DNA of 64,000 nt from a virus, in IMG/VR virus record IMGVR_UViG_3300028610_001353, positions 1 through 64,000 of that record; one strand, 5' to 3'. The notes beneath the pieces are model-generated. The model was not told where the DNA came from. It made no database searches and saw nothing but the letters and a program-made list of their open reading frames with translations. The position numbers were made by a program, and so were the translations under genes. Of the stretch, positions 8,676 through 15,391 are shown one piece after another; the first letter of the stretch is position 1; every line of letters starts with the position of its first letter.

Positions 8676-8948
8676 CTATCGCGTCTTCGTGTTGCCGGCC
8701 TGCTCACAATGCGCCCGCAGATCCTGAAGGGCCGCGACCAGCTTCTCTGAATCCTTATGCCGCTGCTCCTCCGCATCCTGGAGGTACGCCAGAACCGCCG
8801 GCGCCGTCCGGGTTACGATCCAGATCACGATAAACCCCAGAACGCCGGTTGCTCCGAGCCTTGCGACCGGGTCTATCATGCCGTTCGGCACCGCTTCACC
8901 GGCGGCCAGAAGCGAGATCGACAAGCCAAGAAGGATGGTGGTTTTCAT
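8676..8948 (-). CDS. membrane protein with coiled-coil tail, holin-like
   Basis: 90 residues: a signal-like N-terminus (MKTTILLGLSISLLAAGEAVP), a second hydrophobic segment at about 30-52 (LGATGVLGFIVIWIVTRTAPAVL) and a charged helix to the end. Its start overlaps the stop of the 8945-9328 gene by four bases. Two spans plus a charged tail beside another single-span protein and a protease fits a holin or accessory lysis protein, but no family motif proves it. Confidence 0.55.
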   Translation of the reverse strand: MKTTILLGLSISLLAAGEAVPNGMIDPVARLGATGVLGFIVIWIVTRTAPAVLAYLQDAEEQRHKDSEKLVAALQDLRAHCEQAGNTKTR

Positions 8949-9328
8949 TGCTCGTCCGTGTCCCTGGCAGTTTCTTCGACGGCATTGTTGATAGCCACCG
9001 GGCCCTCGCTGGGAGGGACGTACCCGACTATGAGAGGTTGTTCCAACTTCTCCACCCGCTCGTCAATCTCACGGATATCGCGCTGATGACCGTTGAGCCG
9101 ATGGCCTTGATGGTTGTTTTGCTCATACAGCACTCGCATCTGATCCGGCAGGGTGTCGGCGGCGGGTAGGCACTCCAGCGTCTCCACCCGCGTGGCGAGC
9201 AGATCGTGATGCAAACACAGCGTGTTTAGGCGATCGGTTAGCGTCTTCACCATCGCGAACGACAGACCGAGCGCGATGCCGATCGGTACCGCCACGCTGA
9301 TGCTTACGGTCCAGTCCCATACGCTCAT
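8945..9328 (-). CDS. N-terminally anchored coiled-coil protein, lysis-type
   Basis: 127 residues. Residues 5-30 are a transmembrane helix (VSISVAVPIGIALGLSFAMV); residues 30-100 are helical coiled coil. The ribosome-binding site and first codon lie inside the left copy of the 22-bp direct repeat flanking the moron gene, which means translation of this gene was preserved when the moron entered. A holin- or spanin-like part in lysis is possible; not proven. Confidence 0.55.
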   Translation of the reverse strand: MSVWDWTVSISVAVPIGIALGLSFAMVKTLTDRLNTLCLHHDLLATRVETLECLPAADTLPDQMRVLYEQNNHQGHRLNGHQRDIREIDERVEKLEQPLIVGYVPPSEGPVAINNAVEETARDTDEQ

Positions 9329-9346
9329 TGGCTACCGCCCTTCGCT
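9325..9346. repeat. 22-bp direct repeat, left copy (moron boundary)
   Basis: Identical over 22 bases to 10271-10292. On the minus strand it reads as the end of the moron gene (SEGR stop), a GAAGGGCGG ribosome-binding region and the ATG of the 8945-9328 gene. The two copies bracket the moron exactly and the interval is 946 bases. Confidence 0.9.
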
Positions 9347-10210
9347 TTGATAAAAATCAAAAGTCCCCGCAAACTCCTCAAATCGTGCCTTCTCATCTGC
9401 TCGTTGCTGAGCTTGACTTTTACCAATAGCCGCAGCAAACCAAATATAGCTACGCATTACTAAATCAACATTGGATGGGGCAATTGCGGAATTGATTGGG
9501 GTAATTACAGACAACGGCTCTCTAAACAAATTAGGCCAAACAGTATCGTACACATCGTCGTAGTCGATCTTCCGATCCCGATTTACGTCGGCGGGATTAT
9601 CAATACCTATCACACTAGATGCAAAGAGTGATGGCCAGATGACATCAAATACATCATCGTAATCGACCCGAAAGTCGCCAGTAGTTTCACCGATGAGGTT
9701 GCCGAAGAAAAACACGTCATCTTGCGTTGGATCAAAATCAAATGTCGCCTGTAAATCAAAATCAGCGAGCAGCACTTGAATTTGAAGCCATTCATTTTGG
9801 ATAGCATTATCTTCCCACCGAATGAAAATCCTATCCTCTCCGTCCTTTCCGGCATCCTCTACAACGCCAATCGCGATTGGCTCTGGTGCAATCTCCCACT
9901 CTTGGATGAGATCTGCATTACCGACACGAAATACAAAATCAGTCGCGTCTATCACCGCCTCATCGGGCACCTCAAACACGTCGATAACAATCCCGTTGAG
10001 TCCCTTGTCGTAGCTAGTATAATTTGAGCCAGTGGCTGCTTCTCCTATTGCCAAAGGCGTTTTGTCTGTTGCGATTGCTGGATCTTCAAATGAGCTGCCG
10101 TTGTAAGCCACGTAGACGCCCGTAATGTTGTTGAGCCTGGTGATTTCTATGGTTGTATCAGCGGCAACTGATAAGAGATTGCGTTGTTCCAGGTGCTCCA
10201 ATCTGCACAT
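9332..10210 (-). CDS. planctomycete exported protein with dockerin-like repeats (moron)
   Basis: About 292 residues from ATG 10210, chosen because GGAGGTG lies eight bases upstream and the protein then opens MCRLEHLEQRNLLS, the planctomycete N-terminal export motif (LExRxLLS type). Residues roughly 190-245 carry two EF-hand/dockerin-like repeats (GDFRVDYDDVFDVIWPSLF and DVNRDRKIDYDDVYDTVWPNLF), as in planctomycete surface proteins. The gene is visibly more AT-rich than its neighbours and lies between 22-bp direct repeats. Likely a host-derived cargo gene; the repeats suggest calcium binding and secretion to the host surface. Its C-terminal four residues come from the repeat itself. Confidence 0.75.
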   Translation of the reverse strand: MCRLEHLEQRNLLSVAADTTIEITRLNNITGVYVAYNGSSFEDPAIATDKTPLAIGEAATGSNYTSYDKGLNGIVIDVFEVPDEAVIDATDFVFRVGNADLIQEWEIAPEPIAIGVVEDAGKDGEDRIFIRWEDNAIQNEWLQIQVLLADFDLQATFDFDPTQDDVFFFGNLIGETTGDFRVDYDDVFDVIWPSLFASSVIGIDNPADVNRDRKIDYDDVYDTVWPNLFREPLSVITPINSAIAPSNVDLVMRSYIWFAAAIGKSQAQQRADEKARFEEFAGTFDFYQSEGR

Positions 10211-10270
10211 TCTCACAATCACCTCCAATCGAACTTCAACCGGATGCCAACACGCAAACGGCAGTCCACA

Positions 10271-10292
10271 TCATTGGCTACCGCCCTTCGCT
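10271..10292. repeat. 22-bp direct repeat, right copy (moron boundary)
   Basis: Second copy of the repeat at 9325-9346. Here the ribosome-binding site and ATG are followed by an 11-codon dead-end frame (MMWTAVCVLASG stop) before the moron's own leader, as expected if the original start was displaced by an insertion. Confidence 0.9.
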
Positions 10293-10974
10293 ACTCTCCC
10301 TTTTGCGAATCGCCCACCGCTTCCGTCTTGCGGTTTGGGCTGTTCTCCGGTCCGCGTGGTTCATCGGTTGCGCGAACTTGAGCCACATCGACTCGGTTGG
10401 CGTCGCCACCAAAGGTCAGCAGGAAACCGAGAATCTGCTGGTAGTGTCCATAGATCCGCATCGAGTCGGTCTGTGTAATGAACCGCGTACGGTCTCGGCT
10501 GTTCAGTCGGGTCCAAGCGACGATCGCCTTGTCGATTGCTCCCAAGAGGATAAGCCCATTCTGACCTGGCAGATCGAGCATCGAGTTAAGCGGGATATTT
10601 GGGTCCGTCCCGTCAAACGCCCAGGGCAATTGATATAATCCGCCGGAGCCCATTTGGATATCGTCACCGCCGAACGGATTGTCGGCCTCTTCGAGTTCCT
10701 CATCCGCACTGATGGCCTTCTGGATCTTGTCGCCCAACGGCAGCTTGTCCGGGTTGTGGGTAATTCGTCGGCGCCACTTGTCGGCGTTAGCTAACTGTCC
10801 AATGAAATGATCGCGCGTTGGGTTATCCATTCCACCGCGATCGGTTAGGTCGTCGTTGGTGACCGCCTCTTCGCGAAAGAGCATCAAAGGGGCTAAGCCA
10901 GCCGCAACATGAAGGTTCCGCATCTCCACGATCGCGTCGCGGAACTGTTCCTTGGCAGGGCTACCGATCGGCAT
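10291..10974 (-). CDS. hypothetical phage protein
   Basis: 227 residues from ATG 10974 (MPIGSPAKEQFRDAIVEMRN), with AGGAG seven bases upstream; the stop overlaps the right moron repeat by two bases. Mixed helical sequence, with a short acidic stretch (ADEELEEADNPFGGDD) and a C-terminal helix-rich part (DSMRIYGHYQQILGFLLTF). No family recognised. Being just after the protease and before the lysis-type membrane proteins, it could be a lysis accessory or a virion protein; that is only position-based. Confidence 0.55.
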   Translation of the reverse strand: MPIGSPAKEQFRDAIVEMRNLHVAAGLAPLMLFREEAVTNDDLTDRGGMDNPTRDHFIGQLANADKWRRRITHNPDKLPLGDKIQKAISADEELEEADNPFGGDDIQMGSGGLYQLPWAFDGTDPNIPLNSMLDLPGQNGLILLGAIDKAIVAWTRLNSRDRTRFITQTDSMRIYGHYQQILGFLLTFGGDANRVDVAQVRATDEPRGPENSPNRKTEAVGDSQKGE

Positions 10975-10984
10975 TGGAAGTCTC

Positions 10985-12403
10985 CTAACTTGCTTGAGGT
11001 TCAAGGGCCAGAGGGGCCATTTCGTTAAAGCGATCCTTTAATCGCTGTCGCAAGGCCCGAGCGTAGTCCGCTTCAGGTCCGCTGGGCTTGCGGTCAATCG
11101 TGTTCTGAAGTTCGTCGTAGGCAAGGCGGCCGACAAGTGCATCATGTAGCGGTGAACGTCCTTCGGATCGCGAAAGTTGTAGAAACTGAGCGGCCTCAGT
11201 GTCGTCGCGGGGAAACGAACCGACCGCATCAGCGGCCGCTCCTTTGCCTCGCTTGGCCCGACGCCGACGAATCAACCACCAGAGGGCCAGGCCTGCAGCG
11301 CCCGCCGGTGGACAACTGAATCCCGCTACCGTAGCGGCGGCCGTTACCCATGCAGGCATCGCCGGCAAAAGGCCCGCTAGCCAGCCGGCTTCAGCGACCT
11401 TGACAGCTTTGGCGACGATCGGCACAACATCCTTTGCCACTTTAGGCAGCCCGGAAACTACCACTGCCTTTGGCTGACTGTCACTCTTTGCCTTAGTCGG
11501 CGGCGATAGGTTCCTGGGCACGAAGTCGGCCCAGTTCTCCGGCATGGGGACCAGGGAGGGCACACTAGGCGGCTGGATCGCCTTAGCCGACGGACGAACA
11601 GGCACCAGCGGTCGTCGCGCCGGCGGCTCTGTTCCTACGATTCTTTGCGCCACGCCAACGATGGGTTCTAGGATGCGATGAAGCACGGTGCAAACTGGGC
11701 CCATCGCCGAGGTGTGGTCGGTGGTCGCGATCATCCCCACCACTTCGCCGCGCCGGTTGACGATCGGGCCTCCTGAAAACCCCTGGGGCACCGGCGCCGT
11801 GATTTGCAGCCAGTCCAACGGCTGGCCGCGACGCGGCCCGACCCTCAGCCCCAGGCTGCCAGAGACCCGCCCACACGTCTCCCGGGCGGCTGTGTATCCG
11901 AAGCCAAACAGCGGCTCGCCAGGCCGTGGCCATCCACTCGCTATCACCAGCGGGCGAAACGCCGGCCGCGGGATCGACAAATAGGCCACGTCCCAGAGCG
12001 GATCAACATGCACAACGCGGGCTGGAAACGTCTTGCCCGCAAAGGTCACGGTGAGTTTGTCCACTCGGTCTCGAAACAGGTGGGCCGCCGTGGCCACCAG
12101 CGCGTAATCCCTGGCCGGATCGGAGTAGGCCAACCACCCGGTCTGGTAGCCAGTCCCCGTCGGCCCGCGGCCAATCACCCGGCCCACGGCAAGTGGCGTG
12201 TCATCTGGAGACAGCGGGCAAACACCGTCGGGGCAGCAAGCGGGGGCAGCCGACACGGCCGCCGCGTTGGGCCAGCCGCCACCTGAGCACGGTTCAGCGG
12301 CGAACGCTACGGACGCGAGAACGGAAGCCAGGTACAGGGCGAGAGTGACGCCCACGATAACGGCGACCAGCAGCTGGTTGGGGGATAGAGACTTAGTCTT
12401 CAT
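10985..12403 (-). CDS. secreted trypsin-like serine protease with C-terminal membrane anchor
   Basis: 472 residues. A signal anchor spans 10-35 (LLVAVIVGVTLALYLASVLASVAFA). The chymotrypsin-fold triad is visible: H108 in ATAAHLF, D138 in LWDVAYL, S210 in GFSGGP. Four clustered cysteines (CS, CC, C) precede the protease. Residues about 300-350 are proline/lysine rich, followed by a second hydrophobic segment (LPAMPAWVTAAATVAGF...AGLALWWLIRRRR) and a cytosolic helical tail. It is the first gene after a consensus promoter. Role may be in lysis (cell-envelope protein breakdown, as planctomycetes have protein-rich surfaces) or host modification; inference. Confidence 0.75.
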   Translation of the reverse strand: MKTKSLSPNQLLVAVIVGVTLALYLASVLASVAFAAEPCSGGGWPNAAAVSAAPACCPDGVCPLSPDDTPLAVGRVIGRGPTGTGYQTGWLAYSDPARDYALVATAAHLFRDRVDKLTVTFAGKTFPARVVHVDPLWDVAYLSIPRPAFRPLVIASGWPRPGEPLFGFGYTAARETCGRVSGSLGLRVGPRRGQPLDWLQITAPVPQGFSGGPIVNRRGEVVGMIATTDHTSAMGPVCTVLHRILEPIVGVAQRIVGTEPPARRPLVPVRPSAKAIQPPSVPSLVPMPENWADFVPRNLSPPTKAKSDSQPKAVVVSGLPKVAKDVVPIVAKAVKVAEAGWLAGLLPAMPAWVTAAATVAGFSCPPAGAAGLALWWLIRRRRAKRGKGAAADAVGSFPRDDTEAAQFLQLSRSEGRSPLHDALVGRLAYDELQNTIDRKPSGPEADYARALRQRLKDRFNEMAPLALEPQAS

Positions 12404-12650
12404 AGGTCGGCTCCCTCACGGGTGGCGGGCCGAAGTCGACGACGAAGCACCCACACCATGGCCCGTCGTTGAAATCGTAGAGACCCGGCCAGAAATCGGC
12501 CGATGAACAAGAAGGCACCCCTCACGCGGGGGGCGCATAGAAAGTTGCGTGGGGAGAGCCCAGCGGGGATACTCTGGACAGAATGAGAAGCGGGACGTTC
12601 CACGACCGAGCACCAATACTGGCGCACCTAGCGTGGCTCGTCCCACCACC
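12404..12650 (-). other. leader between promoter and protease gene, with attenuator-type hairpin
   Basis: No convincing gene. A GC hairpin at 12515-12534 (GCCCCCCGCGTGAGGGGTGC on the minus strand) is followed by CTTCTTG, a weak U-run. Similar leader hairpins in other phages are antitermination targets between a late promoter and late genes; here that is inference. Confidence 0.45.
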
Positions 12651-12679
12651 ACTATACGGGGGACCGTCGCCACTGTCAA
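12651..12679 (-). promoter_or_regulatory. sigma-70-type promoter for the leftward lysis/fibre operon
   Basis: On the minus strand: TTGACA (12674-12679), a 17-base spacer, then TATAGT (12651-12656). Both hexamers are at or next to consensus. It points leftward to the protease gene at 12403 and everything down to position 1. This is the best candidate for a late or operon-head promoter in the window. Confidence 0.75.
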
Positions 12680-12734
12680 CAGAAACCCGGCCGGGCGGCC
12701 ACACCGGTGGGACGGGCACGCCAAGTGCGTGTCG

Positions 12735-12757
12735 GCCGCCGGCCGGGCGTTTAGTCA
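12735..12757 (-). repeat. gene-end repeat, copy 1
   Basis: Minus strand TGACTAAACGCCCGGCCGGC, where TGA is the stop of the 12755-12925 gene. The same signature occurs at the ends of two further consecutive genes (13513-13527 and 13897-13920). Confidence 0.75.
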
Positions 12758-12925
12758 GTCAAACAAACCGCCCCACCAGAACAGGGCCAAGTTCACCGCG
12801 ACCATCACACACGCCGACCCAAAGTGGTACTTGTCCTTTCGGGCCTCACCATGCCTGGCCGCGTGCATCCCAAGACCAATGAAGACTAATGCCAGGATAA
12901 TTCCCTCTGGCCATCCGATCGTCAT
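12755..12925 (-). CDS. 56-residue two-span membrane protein
   Basis: Reads MTIGWPEGIILALVFIGLG, then charged HAARHGEARKDKYHFGS, then VMVAVNLALFWWGGLFD. Two hydrophobic segments (about 7-21 and 40-53) flank a basic loop, a class of topology seen in small holins. AAGGGA precedes the ATG. It lies just before the strong promoter of the lysis operon but is transcribed from further upstream. Holin function is possible but unproven. Confidence 0.65.
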   Translation of the reverse strand: MTIGWPEGIILALVFIGLGMHAARHGEARKDKYHFGSACVMVAVNLALFWWGGLFD

Positions 12926-12955
12926 GATTTCCCTTTCGTGTTAGTTTGCCATCGT

Positions 12956-12991
12956 GGCCCCCAGGCCGGAGTCGAACCGGCGCCGGGGGCT
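12956..12991 (-). other. tRNA T-arm-like hairpin without the rest of a tRNA
   Basis: Minus strand GCCGG-TTCGACT-CCGGC (12965-12981) is a perfect T-arm, closed outside by a CCCCC/GGGGG stem. No 5' acceptor, D-arm or anticodon arm fits upstream. It may be a remnant of a tRNA 3' end (an old attachment site) or a non-U terminator-like hairpin following the tiny gene that stops at 12994. Confidence 0.45.
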
Positions 12992-12993
12992 GG

Positions 12994-13059
12994 CTACATA
13001 ACCGTTGGTCTGCACGCTTCTTTTGGGCTGTGAACAAGGCCACATTTATGGCAGATCAC
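12994..13059 (-). CDS. possible 21-residue CxxC peptide
   Basis: Frame from GTG 13059: MICHKCGLVHSPKEACRPTVM. AGGAGGTGA lies nine bases before the GTG, one of the stronger ribosome-binding sites in the area. CxxC plus HS...AC could bind zinc. Ends just before the T-arm-like hairpin. Could also be chance. Confidence 0.4.
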   Translation of the reverse strand: MICHKCGLVHSPKEACRPTVM

Positions 13060-13090
13060 GGGGCATCACCTCCTTTCAAATCGGGCTGGA

Positions 13091-13441
13091 TCAGTCGATG
13101 GTGTCAATACCGTCGACCGGGTATTGCAGAGCATCCATTCGGCTAGCCTGCTCTTGCATGACCTTTATGACCGCCGGAAGGCGTTCTGTGGACATTACTA
13201 CCCGCGCCACGCATTGAGCCGTGACAGACCCTAGTTCGGCAAATTGCCTCGCTCGGTCCACTGGGTCGTCGGCCACTATGGTTGGCGAATTGATCCAGAA
13301 AAACATCAAATAGAATTCCGGGCCGTCGTTTTGTGCTACGAAGTGATTCGCAACAAGTGGCATTTGGCCTGGCGGAAATTCCCTTTCGATAGGCAATGCC
13401 GTGGACGCCACCTTCTTCCTCTTAAATAGTCTCCACTTCAT
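13091..13441 (-). CDS. DUF3467-like protein
   Basis: 116 residues from ATG 13441, nine bases after AAGGAGG; the longer in-frame extension upstream lacks a ribosome-binding site. After a basic start (MKWRLFKRKK) the sequence ANHFVAQNDGPEFYLMFFWINSP and CVARVVMSTERLPAVIKVMQEQ resembles the short DUF3467 family (a beta-sheet plus C-terminal helix). That family's function is unknown. It is preceded and followed by other small genes in the same strand. Confidence 0.5.
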   Translation of the reverse strand: MKWRLFKRKKVASTALPIEREFPPGQMPLVANHFVAQNDGPEFYLMFFWINSPTIVADDPVDRARQFAELGSVTAQCVARVVMSTERLPAVIKVMQEQASRMDALQYPVDGIDTID

Positions 13442-13512
13442 CTGAAACATCCTCCTTTCAAGGCCCGCTCCGTCCTGGGGCGACCTCGCTTCGGCGGGTC
13501 GGCCGGACGGGC

Positions 13513-13527
13513 GCGGGCGTTTAGTCA
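13513..13527 (-). repeat. gene-end repeat, copy 2
   Basis: TGACTAAACGCCCGC at the stop of the 13525-13878 gene, followed by a GC-rich partial palindrome (CGCCCGTCCGGCC). Same placement as copies at 12735 and 13897. Confidence 0.7.
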
Positions 13528-13878
13528 CCACCTCTTGGGTCCATCGTCAAATACCTCAATCCGTATGCCGGTCAGTAGCGACGGCGACAACCGAGGATCA
13601 GCAGGCACTGAGTGCTGCTTGATAGCCTCGTAGATGTGCGGACAGACCACGATGGTCTCACCGTAGCCGTCTTGGGTCACCGTAGGCTTCCGGCCGCACA
13701 CGCCACACGTGGTTTGCTCTACCAGTTCGGCCGATCGCCGCAGGTGCGCTTTTTCGATGGCGTCGAATTTTGCAGTCGCGACGCGCACGCTTTCGAGCAG
13801 TTGGTCGAACGTGATGTCGGTAGACGAACTCACCGTCGAGCAGTTACTTAGCCAGATTGGGTCAGTCTCGTGGTCCAT
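13525..13878 (-). CDS. hypothetical protein with a CxxC zinc-type motif
   Basis: 117 residues from ATG 13878 (MDHETDPIWLSNC), GAGG upstream. A helix (FDQLLESVRVATAKFDAIEKAH) precedes CGVCGRKPTVTQDGYGETIVVCPH, likely a half zinc site. The C-terminus is beta-like (IRIEVFDDGPKRW). No family recognised. It is one of many small zinc-type proteins in 12-18 kb, a region typical of early or accessory phage genes. Confidence 0.55.
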   Translation of the reverse strand: MDHETDPIWLSNCSTVSSSTDITFDQLLESVRVATAKFDAIEKAHLRRSAELVEQTTCGVCGRKPTVTQDGYGETIVVCPHIYEAIKQHSVPADPRLSPSLLTGIRIEVFDDGPKRW

Positions 13879-13896
13879 TTCACTTTCTTTCCTCAA

Positions 13897-13920
13897 GCCG
13901 CCGGGCCGGGCGTTTAGTCA
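13897..13920 (-). repeat. gene-end repeat, copy 3
   Basis: Minus strand TGACTAAACGCCCGGCCCGG, the TGA being the stop of the 13918-14244 gene. Closest to copy 1 (one extra G). Confidence 0.75.
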
Positions 13921-14244
13921 ATCACCGCCCTCGGTCATCGAGCCTGGCCGCTCGCCCGGGGGTATGTATCGCCAGTGCCCGCGGTTATAGGTGCCTGTTG
14001 TTGGCGTAGCCTCATTCTTCGACGTCACCTTCTCCAGCGCGTCTTGTGCCGCGTCGATCGCCGCTTGTTGCTCGTCGAGTTCGCCGCGGAGCATGTTGCA
14101 CTCATTCAACGCTCTGGACTCGCCCGTGCTAAACACACCTGCCGTTCGTCGCCAGTCCCGGGCATCTAGCCAGAAGAAGAGAGCCACCACCGCGAATATC
14201 GCCGTCATGACCCATGGGCCGGCTGATAGAAACAGATCAAGCAT
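13918..14244 (-). CDS. single-span membrane protein with coiled-coil domain
   Basis: 108 residues. One N-terminal hydrophobic segment (about 8-27, GPWVMTAIFAVVALFFWLD), then a helix with heptads (ALNECNMLRGELDEQQAAIDAAQDALEKV) and a polar tail. Architecture similar to the 8945-9328 protein, and to Rz-like or accessory lysis proteins. Function unknown. Confidence 0.55.
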   Translation of the reverse strand: MLDLFLSAGPWVMTAIFAVVALFFWLDARDWRRTAGVFSTGESRALNECNMLRGELDEQQAAIDAAQDALEKVTSKNEATPTTGTYNRGHWRYIPPGERPGSMTEGGD

Positions 14245-14247
14245 CGT

Positions 14248-14517
14248 TCACCTCTCCTTTGGATGATTTTTCCGCCGCAACTCCCACATCTGGCACTCCC
14301 AGCACGGCGCCGGGCTCATGCCGCCGCACCCAGAGCAGCGCACGGCGGGACCGGTGGGTGGCACCCTCGCTTCCTCCGCGACATAGCGGTGGGTGCCCCG
14401 CGAGATCGAGCCCACAGTCTCCCGGCAAACGCCGGTCCGTTTCGCGATTTGCCGTAGCGTCAGACTTTTACTGGCAAGCAGCCGCTCGATCTTGAGGACG
14501 GTCTCGCGGGAGATCAT
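14248..14517 (-). CDS. HTH regulator with C-terminal zinc-type motif
   Basis: 89 residues. Residues 5-40 form a helix-turn-helix (KIERLLASKSLTLRQIAKRTGVCRETVGSISRG), of the homeodomain-like or sigma-region-4 kind. The second half carries CSGCGG and CWECQMW (two CxxC pairs), a small zinc knuckle. It overlaps the next gene upstream by four bases. A DNA-binding regulator of early genes is plausible; target not visible. Confidence 0.65.
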   Translation of the reverse strand: MISRETVLKIERLLASKSLTLRQIAKRTGVCRETVGSISRGTHRYVAEEARVPPTGPAVRCSGCGGMSPAPCWECQMWELRRKNHPKER

Positions 14518-14942
14518 CGTTTCCTCAGTGCTTCTTTGGCTCGCTGAAAATCCGCAACGGTTACGCGGACCCCATCGTTGTTGTTCCAGATGCCCGACTC
14601 CTCGGGGTCGTTCTTCTTGCCGACCGTCATGTGACTGGCCGCCTTGGCGAACGGAGCGAGAGCGGCCTTCAGACCCTCGACGTACTCTTGGCGTTTCTCC
14701 ATGGCGGCCATCCGTCGCTCAAAGGGACTCGGCCCACGTTTCGCCGCTCGTTCTTCGGCGGCGCCCGGGCGATGGACGCCACACCATTTAGCGTCTGACC
14801 CAGAAGACTCGGTGCCGTCGTCGTTGTACTTGGGGCGCCAGCGGCATTGATGGATGTCTATCCGATCGCCATGCACCGGCGCCCGGCAGTACGATTTATT
14901 GACCTTCTCGTGACTCCAGTGGGGCTTGAATTCACGTGGCAT
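14514..14942 (-). CDS. hypothetical protein, cysteine-containing N-terminus and helical C-terminus
   Basis: 142 residues. The first half has YCRAPVHGDRIDIHQCRWRPKYNDDG and CGVHRPG, a likely metal site; the second half is a long helix (ERRMAAMEKRQEYVEGLKAALAPF) then IWNNNDGVRVTVADFQRAKEAL. Start overlaps the HTH gene by four bases on its other side (TGA/ATG), so co-translated with it. No family recognised. Confidence 0.55.
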   Translation of the reverse strand: MPREFKPHWSHEKVNKSYCRAPVHGDRIDIHQCRWRPKYNDDGTESSGSDAKWCGVHRPGAAEERAAKRGPSPFERRMAAMEKRQEYVEGLKAALAPFAKAASHMTVGKKNDPEESGIWNNNDGVRVTVADFQRAKEALRKR

Positions 14943-14945
14943 CGT

Positions 14946-15134
14946 TCAAACCTTCTCTCCTTCCGGCCTCGCGGACGCGTTATCACACGTATTGCGTTTG
15001 CCAACCACGTAGGCAGGTAGGCAGAGTCCGCTCTCGCCGCAACGATGATAGGGAGTTGGCGGCAGAGGTGCGATTACATACCTGCACAGTCGGCACGGCA
15101 CATCGCCATGCTTGGCTTTTCGGTAGTTCTTCAT
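14946..15134 (-). CDS. 62-residue cysteine-rich protein
   Basis: From ATG 15134, with AAGGAG upstream. MKNYRKAKHGDVPCRLCRYVIAPLPPTPYHRCGESGLCLPAYVVGK contains CxxC and C...C pairs consistent with one zinc site. The frame upstream of this ATG has no signal and is probably untranslated. Function unknown. Confidence 0.55.
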   Translation of the reverse strand: MKNYRKAKHGDVPCRLCRYVIAPLPPTPYHRCGESGLCLPAYVVGKRNTCDNASARPEGEKV

Positions 15135-15160
15135 TTGGTAGCTCCTTTCTCGAAGGTCCG

Positions 15161-15304
15161 TCAGTCGTTGCCGCGACGATCCACAGCCGGACAATAGTCG
15201 AATCCAAGGGCGCACCCCTGCCCGGGTCTACACACCAGGCACGGGCCTTGCTCAGGATCAGCGTCCCAATCCAACTCTTCGTGGTGGTTTGTTTTGCCGG
15301 CCAC
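15161..15304 (-). CDS. 47-residue cysteine-rich protein
   Basis: Begins at GTG 15304 with AAGGAG about nine bases upstream. MAGKTNHHEELDWDADPEQGPCLVC then PGQGCALGFDYCPAVDRRGND: four cysteines (C-x2-C...C...C) suggest zinc. Fits between neighbours with small gaps. No family recognised. Confidence 0.55.
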   Translation of the reverse strand: MAGKTNHHEELDWDADPEQGPCLVCRPGQGCALGFDYCPAVDRRGND

Positions 15305-15316
15305 TTCGATCTCCTT

Positions 15317-15391
15317 TCACCACATAATCAATTGGCCAGAGAACGGCAGGCCGCCATTCGCCTTCCGAAACCACTCAGCTCGGTCTATCAC
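15317..15391 (-). CDS. possible 24-residue peptide coupled to the deoxyribosyltransferase-like gene
   Basis: The GTG start overlaps the preceding stop by four bases (GTGA). Reads MIDRAEWFRKANGGLPFSGQ then LIMW. The exact stop-start overlap and absence of a gap to the next ribosome-binding site favour reality, but the length is small. Confidence 0.4.
   Translation of the reverse strand: MIDRAEWFRKANGGLPFSGQLIMW

Noticed and set aside
12956-13045. Complete tRNA gene
   Set aside because: T-arm is perfect but no matching 5' acceptor, D-arm or anticodon loop can be found upstream.
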